Positions 59,593 to 64,000 of a stretch of DNA of 64,000 bases are shown here, one piece after another. Source of the DNA: DATEPR01 sp036491115 (GTDB lineage Bacteria; Actinomycetota; Actinomycetes; Mycobacteriales; Pseudonocardiaceae); NCBI GenBank assembly GCA_036491115.1, contig DASXCQ010000043.1, positions 1 to 64,000 on the forward strand, written 5' to 3'. The notes under the pieces were generated by a model, which saw only the letters and a program-made list of their open reading frames with translations, was not told the DNA's origin and did no database searches. A program made the translations under genes and the position numbers. Position 1 is the stretch's first letter. The number at the start of each line of letters is the position of its first letter.

Positions 59593-60605
59593 CAGCGCAG
59601 CCCCGCCCCCTCCACGGCCACCTCGTCCGCCCAGCGGTCCGCGGTGTCCGCGCGTACGCAGGCGGTCGCCCGCTCGCCGGTCTCCACCAGATCCGGCTCC
59701 GCCACCCGGCACTCGTCGGCCGCGAACGGGCACCGCGGCGCGAACGAGCACCCCACGACCGGCAGTCGGAGATCGGGCTGCTGGCCGGGGATGGACAGCA
59801 GTCGGGTGACCCGCCGGTCCGGATCGGGCACCGAACGCAGCAGCGCGAACGTGTACGGGTGGCGCGGCACCATGGTCAGTTCGGCCAGGTGGCCCGATTC
59901 CACGATCCGGCCCGCGTACATCACGTACAGCCGGGAACAGGTCTGCCCGACGACGGCCAGGTCGTGGCTGACCAGCAGCAGGCCGACGTGTTCGTCCTGG
60001 CGCAGCCTGCGCAGCACCTCCAGCACCCTGGCCTGGATGGTCACGTCCAGCGCGGTGGTCGGCTCGTCGGCCAGGATCACCCTGGGCCGGGTGGACAGCG
60101 CGATCGCGATGCACACGCGCTGCCGCATGCCACCGGACATCTCGTGCGGGTAGTGGCCGTACCGGCGGGCCGGGTCGGGGATGCCGACCTTGGCCATGAG
60201 TTCGATCGCCGTCGAGCGAGCCGCCGTGCGGGACATGCCCAGCTTGCGGCGCGGTGCCTCGGCGATCTGGTCGCCGACCCGCATGACCGGGTTGAGCGCG
60301 GTGAGCGAGTCCTGGAAGACCATGCTCATCGTGTCGGTCAGCCTGCGGCGCAGGCGTTGCGGTGGCAGGCCGGTGACGTCCTCGCCGTCGATCAGCACCG
60401 AACCGGACGTGATCTTCGCCGGCCGGGGCAGCAGACCCAGCAGTGCGCGCAGCGTCAGGCTCTTCCCGGAGCCCGACTCGCCGACCAGTCCGACCGACTC
60501 GCCCGCCGCCACGGTCAGCGACACACCGCGGACGGCGTGCAGCCTGCCGTGCGGCAGCGGGATGTCGACGTGCAGGTCCCGTGCCTCGATGACGGGCGGG
60601 ATCAC
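59592..60605 (-). CDS. Peptide ABC transporter ATP-binding subunit (OppD/DppD-like)
   Basis: This 337-residue ATPase has Walker A 'VGESGSGKSLTLRALLG', Q-loop 'MSMVFQDSLTALNPVMRV', signature 'EMSGGMRQRVCIAIAL', Walker B 'PRVILADEPTTALD' and the oligopeptide-specific C terminus 'CSFAPRCPFAADECRVAEPD'. It starts with GTG overlapping the permease stop (GTGA). With the second ATPase it forms the heterodimeric motor. Confidence 0.95.
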   Translation of the reverse strand: MIPPVIEARDLHVDIPLPHGRLHAVRGVSLTVAAGESVGLVGESGSGKSLTLRALLGLLPRPAKITSGSVLIDGEDVTGLPPQRLRRRLTDTMSMVFQDSLTALNPVMRVGDQIAEAPRRKLGMSRTAARSTAIELMAKVGIPDPARRYGHYPHEMSGGMRQRVCIAIALSTRPRVILADEPTTALDVTIQARVLEVLRRLRQDEHVGLLLVSHDLAVVGQTCSRLYVMYAGRIVESGHLAELTMVPRHPYTFALLRSVPDPDRRVTRLLSIPGQQPDLRLPVVGCSFAPRCPFAADECRVAEPDLVETGERATACVRADTADRWADEVAVEGAGLR

Positions 60606-61471
60606 CGGTTGGTCCTGTCGACGATGCCGTCGGCGATCAGCGCCAGTGCGATCCCGGTGAGCACGACGCACAGGCCGGGAATCGTGGACAGCCACCATTT
60701 GGTGAGGATGAACTGCTGCCCGTCCTGGATCATGGTCCCCCAGTCCGGCGTGGGCGGCGGTACGCCCAGCCCGAGAAAGCCGAGTGTCACGATGGCCAGC
60801 AGGGTCAGCACGATGTCGCTCATCGAGTAGATGAACGCCTGCAGGATCACGTTGGGCAGCAGGTGCCGCAACAGGATCCGCCACGTGGGTAGCCCGCTGG
60901 CCCTGGCCGCCATGGCGTACTCCTGCTCCTTGGCCACCAGTACCTGCCCGCGCACGATCCGGCAGTACGCCACCCAGCCGACCAGCGTGATCGCGGTGTA
61001 GATGCTCGTCGTGCCGGGGCCGAGGGCGAACACCAGCGCGATCACCAGGACCAGGAACGGGAACGCGATCACGATGTCGACGATCCGGCCGATGATCGTG
61101 TCCAGCCAGCCGCCGAACCAGCCCGCGATCAGGCCGATCAGGCTGCCGATGATGAACGGCGACACCACGGCCAGCACGCCGACCCGCAGGTCGACGCGGG
61201 CCCCGTAGAGCAGCCGCGCCAGCACGTCCCTGCCGAACGAGTCGGTGCCCAGCAGATGGTGCGGGGCACCGGGCGGCAGGAACGTCGCGCTGAGGTTCTG
61301 CGCGATCGGGTCGTACGGGGTGAGCACCGGCGCCAGCAGCGCGCACAGCACGATCAGTCCGAACAGGACCAGACCGGCCACCAGCGGGCCGTTCCACCTG
61401 CCCCGCCTGACCCGGGCGCCGACCGCGGCCGGTTGGCCTGCCTCCAGTGGGTCGAACGTCGCCGCCGTCAT
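60602..61471 (-). CDS. Peptide ABC transporter permease (OppC/DppC-like)
   Basis: This 289-residue permease has about six membrane segments beginning 'LVAGLVLFGLIVLCALLAPV' and the DppC-type external stretch 'LLGTDSFGRDVLARLLYGAR'. The EAA coupling loop appears in 'QEYAMAARASGLPTWRILL' before the last helices. It forms the channel with the upstream permease. It overlaps both neighbours by four bases. Confidence 0.94.
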   Translation of the reverse strand: MTAATFDPLEAGQPAAVGARVRRGRWNGPLVAGLVLFGLIVLCALLAPVLTPYDPIAQNLSATFLPPGAPHHLLGTDSFGRDVLARLLYGARVDLRVGVLAVVSPFIIGSLIGLIAGWFGGWLDTIIGRIVDIVIAFPFLVLVIALVFALGPGTTSIYTAITLVGWVAYCRIVRGQVLVAKEQEYAMAARASGLPTWRILLRHLLPNVILQAFIYSMSDIVLTLLAIVTLGFLGLGVPPPTPDWGTMIQDGQQFILTKWWLSTIPGLCVVLTGIALALIADGIVDRTNR

Positions 61472-62409
61472 GTCAGTTTCACCCTCGGATCGAGCGCCGC
61501 GTGCGTCACGTCGGTCAGCAGGTTCACCACCACCACCAGGATCGCGAAGACCAGCGTGATCCCCTGCACGGTCGGGAAGTCCCGGCCGAGGATCGAGTTG
61601 ATCATCTGCTGGCCGATGCCGGGCAGCGAGTACACCCGTTCCACCACCAGGGTCGAGCCGGTCAGGTAGGCGATGTTCACGCCCAGCACGGTCACCGACG
61701 ACACCGCCGCGTTGCGCAGCGCGTGCCCGAACACCACCCGACCGGTGCCGACACCCTTGGCCTGCGCGGTGACGATGAAGTCACTGCCCAGCACCTCGAT
61801 CATGCTGGCCCGCAGGCTGCGGATCAGGATCGGCGACAGGGTCAGCGCGATGGTGAAGCCGGGCAGCACGATGCTGCGGAAGTGCTGGGCCAGGTCGGTG
61901 CCGAAACCCGCCACGGGCAGCCAGTGCAGCTTCAGCCCGAACAGGAGTATCAGCATGATGCCCACCCAGAAGGCAGGCAGCCCCAGGCCGGCGACCGGCA
62001 CCGCCCGGATGATGTTGTCCGCGACGCCGCCCCGCCGGGCCGCGGCCAGCACGGCCAGCGGCACGGCGATGACGAGTGTGAACACCACGCCCGCGACCAG
62101 CAGCCACAACGTCACCGGGAGGCTGGTGAGGATCAGCCCGGTGACCGAACTGTTGTAGAAGTAGGAGAATCCGAGATTGCCCTGGAACAGGTGGCCCAGG
62201 AACGTCAGGTACTGGCTCCACAGCGGTTTGTCCAAGCCCAACTGGGCACGCAACTCACGCACGGCGGTGGGCGTGGCATGCGTGCCCAGCAGGGTTGTCG
62301 CCGGGTCGCCCGGGATCAGCCGGACCAGGAAGAACACGATCAGCGAGATCCCGAGCAGCACCGGAATCAGGGACACCAGCCGGCGCAGGATGTAGACGAC
62401 GTACTTCAT
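61468..62409 (-). CDS. Peptide ABC transporter permease (OppB/DppB-like)
   Basis: This 313-residue permease opens with the DppB hallmark 'YVVYILRRLVSLIPVLLGIS' and 'FFLVRLIPGDPATTLLGTHA'. The C-terminal EAA loop is in 'SDFIVTAQAKGVGTGRVVFG'. It has six predicted helices. The ATG at 62409 lies 16 bases after the binding-protein stop. It pairs with the DppC-like permease. Confidence 0.94.
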   Translation of the reverse strand: MKYVVYILRRLVSLIPVLLGISLIVFFLVRLIPGDPATTLLGTHATPTAVRELRAQLGLDKPLWSQYLTFLGHLFQGNLGFSYFYNSSVTGLILTSLPVTLWLLVAGVVFTLVIAVPLAVLAAARRGGVADNIIRAVPVAGLGLPAFWVGIMLILLFGLKLHWLPVAGFGTDLAQHFRSIVLPGFTIALTLSPILIRSLRASMIEVLGSDFIVTAQAKGVGTGRVVFGHALRNAAVSSVTVLGVNIAYLTGSTLVVERVYSLPGIGQQMINSILGRDFPTVQGITLVFAILVVVVNLLTDVTHAALDPRVKLT

Positions 62410-62425
62410 CGGCTCCCCAGCCTTG

Positions 62426-63991
62426 TCACATGGACACGTCTTCCAGGTGGTAGTAGCCGGTGGGCAACACGTGGAATCCCTTGACGTCGGCGCTGCGCGA
62501 GTACGGGAACGGCGAGTAGAACAGGAACGCCATGAACGCCGACTCGGCAGCCTGCTGCTGGACATCGTCGTACAGGTTCTGCCGCTTCGTCTTGTCGAAC
62601 TCCTGCTCGGCCTGGTGCACCAACCCGGTCAACGTCTTGTCGTCGAAACCGGTGTTGAACGAGTGGCCGCCGGATGCCGGGTCGAGTGCGTACTGCGCCA
62701 GCTCGTCGGGGTCGGCCAGGTCGTTGGTCCAGTAGGAGTGCGCGATGTCGTAGTTCAGCGCCGTGGTCAGGTCGTGCTGGGCGCTGGCGTCCACGTTCTG
62801 GATGTTCATCGTGATGCCCAGTTCCTTCAGCGACGCCTGGAGGATCTGCGCGATGGCCGCGTCCACGCTGTCACCGGACATCGCCAGCCACGTGGTGGAG
62901 AAGCCGTGCGGCACCGAGGACCGCTGAAGCTCCTGGCGGGCCTTGTCCATGTCGAACTGGATGCCGGGCGAGTTCTTGTCGTAGAACGGGCCCGCCGGCA
63001 TCATGAACGAGTTCGCCGGCTGGCCGTGCCCGAACAGGATGTTCTTGACCAGGGCCTCGCGATCGATGGCGTAGGAGATGGCCCGCCGGACGTGGACGTC
63101 CTGGTACGGGTGCCGGGTCTGGTTCATCATGATCACGTCGGTCCTGGTCGACGGGAACAGGTCGACGGCCAGGCCGGGCGTGTTCTGCAGCTGGCTCAGG
63201 CTGGAGAACGGCGGCGCTTCGTTGATGTGCGCCTGGCCGCCCTGCAACTGGATGGCCCGTGAGTTGTCGTCCGGTACGACCTTCCACGACACGGTGTCCA
63301 CGTGCGGCTTGCCCGCCTGCCAGTAGTGCTGGTTGCGCTTCAGCCGGATGAAGTCGCCCTTCTGCCAGACGTCCCACTGGAACGGTCCGGTGCCGACGGG
63401 CGCGGCGTAGAACTCCTTGGCGGTCTTGCCGCCGTAGTCCTTCGGGATGATCCCGTTGTTCGGGCAGCTCAGGTCGGCCAGCAGCGGGGCCCACGGGTAC
63501 TTGGTGGTGACCACGACCGTCTCGGGGTCGGGCGTGGTGACCTCCTTGATGGCCGTGTTGATGAACTCCCAGCCGCCCTTGGTGGCGCTGGAGGCGTCGA
63601 TGGAGAACTTGACGTCCGCCGAGGTCAGCGGCCGGCCGTTGTGGAACTTGACGCCCTTGCGGAGCTTGAAGGTGGCGGTGAGGTTGTCCGAGGACATCGT
63701 GTAGCTCTGCGCCAGCCACGGTCGCACGCCCTGGCCGTCCTCGGTCATCTCCACGAGGTTCTCGTACATCTGCTGGTAGACCCACAGCGAGGCGTTGCTG
63801 AAGACCGTCGTCTTGTCCATGTCGACGGAGTCGTTGGCCCGGACGATGACGAGGTCACCGCCCTTCGCGGCACCGCCGCCGCCCGATGAACCGGACGAAC
63901 TGCCGCACGCGGCCAGTATCGGTCCGGAGGCGAACGCGCCCAGGCCCAGCGCACCGAGCTGGAGCATGCGGCGACGGCTGACGGCGGGCAC
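62426..63991 (-). CDS. Peptide ABC transporter substrate-binding lipoprotein (start near window edge)
   Basis: This protein of at least 521 residues is a family-5 extracellular solute-binding protein. It has a Tat-like signal ('SRRRMLQLGALGLGAFASGP') ending in the lipobox LAAC, a Gly/Ser linker, then 'NASLWVYQQMYENLVEMTED' and 'LRKGVKFHNGRPLTSADVKF', which are typical of peptide-binding proteins. It anchors in the membrane and delivers peptides to the permeases. The GTG at 63991 is only 9 bases from the window end and lacks a ribosome site, so the true start may lie outside. It is the first gene of the 17-gene run in view. Confidence 0.92.
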   Translation of the reverse strand: MPAVSRRRMLQLGALGLGAFASGPILAACGSSSGSSGGGGAAKGGDLVIVRANDSVDMDKTTVFSNASLWVYQQMYENLVEMTEDGQGVRPWLAQSYTMSSDNLTATFKLRKGVKFHNGRPLTSADVKFSIDASSATKGGWEFINTAIKEVTTPDPETVVVTTKYPWAPLLADLSCPNNGIIPKDYGGKTAKEFYAAPVGTGPFQWDVWQKGDFIRLKRNQHYWQAGKPHVDTVSWKVVPDDNSRAIQLQGGQAHINEAPPFSSLSQLQNTPGLAVDLFPSTRTDVIMMNQTRHPYQDVHVRRAISYAIDREALVKNILFGHGQPANSFMMPAGPFYDKNSPGIQFDMDKARQELQRSSVPHGFSTTWLAMSGDSVDAAIAQILQASLKELGITMNIQNVDASAQHDLTTALNYDIAHSYWTNDLADPDELAQYALDPASGGHSFNTGFDDKTLTGLVHQAEQEFDKTKRQNLYDDVQQQAAESAFMAFLFYSPFPYSRSADVKGFHVLPTGYYHLEDVSM

Positions 63992-64000
63992 CCGGAGGCC

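Overview
The window is very GC-rich DNA with almost wall-to-wall coding capacity, many GTG starts and many 1-14 base overlaps between neighbouring genes. It also holds SARP/AfsR and LuxR (LAL) regulators, a WhiB protein and an actinomycete-type integrative element. All of this points to a filamentous actinomycete, probably of the Pseudonocardiales type; the genus cannot be fixed from the sequence alone. No rRNA or tRNA gene and no CRISPR array was seen.

Layout. (1) 1-13.5 kb, chromosomal: a SRPBCC protein, an APH-like kinase, an AfsR-type SARP regulator facing a 1624-residue tandem-module LAL regulator, a divergent SDR/TetR pair with two copies of a palindromic operator, an HTH_42 protein, an ankyrin-associated-type protein and an MFS exporter. 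(2) About 13.52-32.38 kb: an integrated actinomycete conjugative-type element (about 18.85 kb) inserted inside a LysR gene. Its left end carries a large serine integrase. Its centre carries a minus-strand transfer operon (HTH, WhiB, small membrane protein, DUF2637 protein, FtsK/TraB-like translocase, small ORF), with a six-fold 8-bp repeat cluster at the 3' end of the translocase gene that looks like a clt transfer locus. An XRE/TPR regulator lies upstream, separated by three ATTC-N7-GAAT palindromes. Around this core is AT-richer cargo that looks like defence genes: a wHTH plus deoxyribosyltransferase-like protein, a TIR protein with a coupled small partner, a SLATT membrane protein, a two-gene wHTH + PD-(D/E)XK nuclease module, an orphan Imm1-like immunity protein and a pentapeptide-repeat membrane protein. 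No replication initiator or relaxase was seen.

(3) 32.3-46.8 kb, chromosomal: the remainder of the LysR gene, now starting from element DNA; a muconolactone-isomerase-like protein; and two 679-residue S9 peptidase paralogues. Between the paralogues lie an MBL hydrolase, a TetR/WrbA pair divergent from PIG-L deacetylase + MFS genes across a perfect palindrome, and an azoreductase/MarR pair with two MarR-type boxes. A sugar-acid operon follows (S9 peptidase, Rieske protein, SDR, KDG kinase, KDPG aldolase). (4) 46.8-64 kb: one long minus-strand series of 17 tightly packed genes. It begins with a complete peptide-type ABC transporter and continues with an Ntn-hydrolase asparaginase, M55 D-aminopeptidase, creatininase-family hydrolase, SDR, M20 dipeptidase and DUF885 metallopeptidase. 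It ends with a frameshifted phosphotransferase, an alpha/beta hydrolase lacking its nucleophile serine, a phosphoesterase, threonine aldolase, amidase and peroxiredoxin. It reads as a peptide or modified-peptide uptake and degradation locus.

The most interesting material is the integrated element: its gene-restoring insertion into lysR, the predicted clt repeats, and several small multi-gene modules with defence-type domains that I cannot match to a named system.
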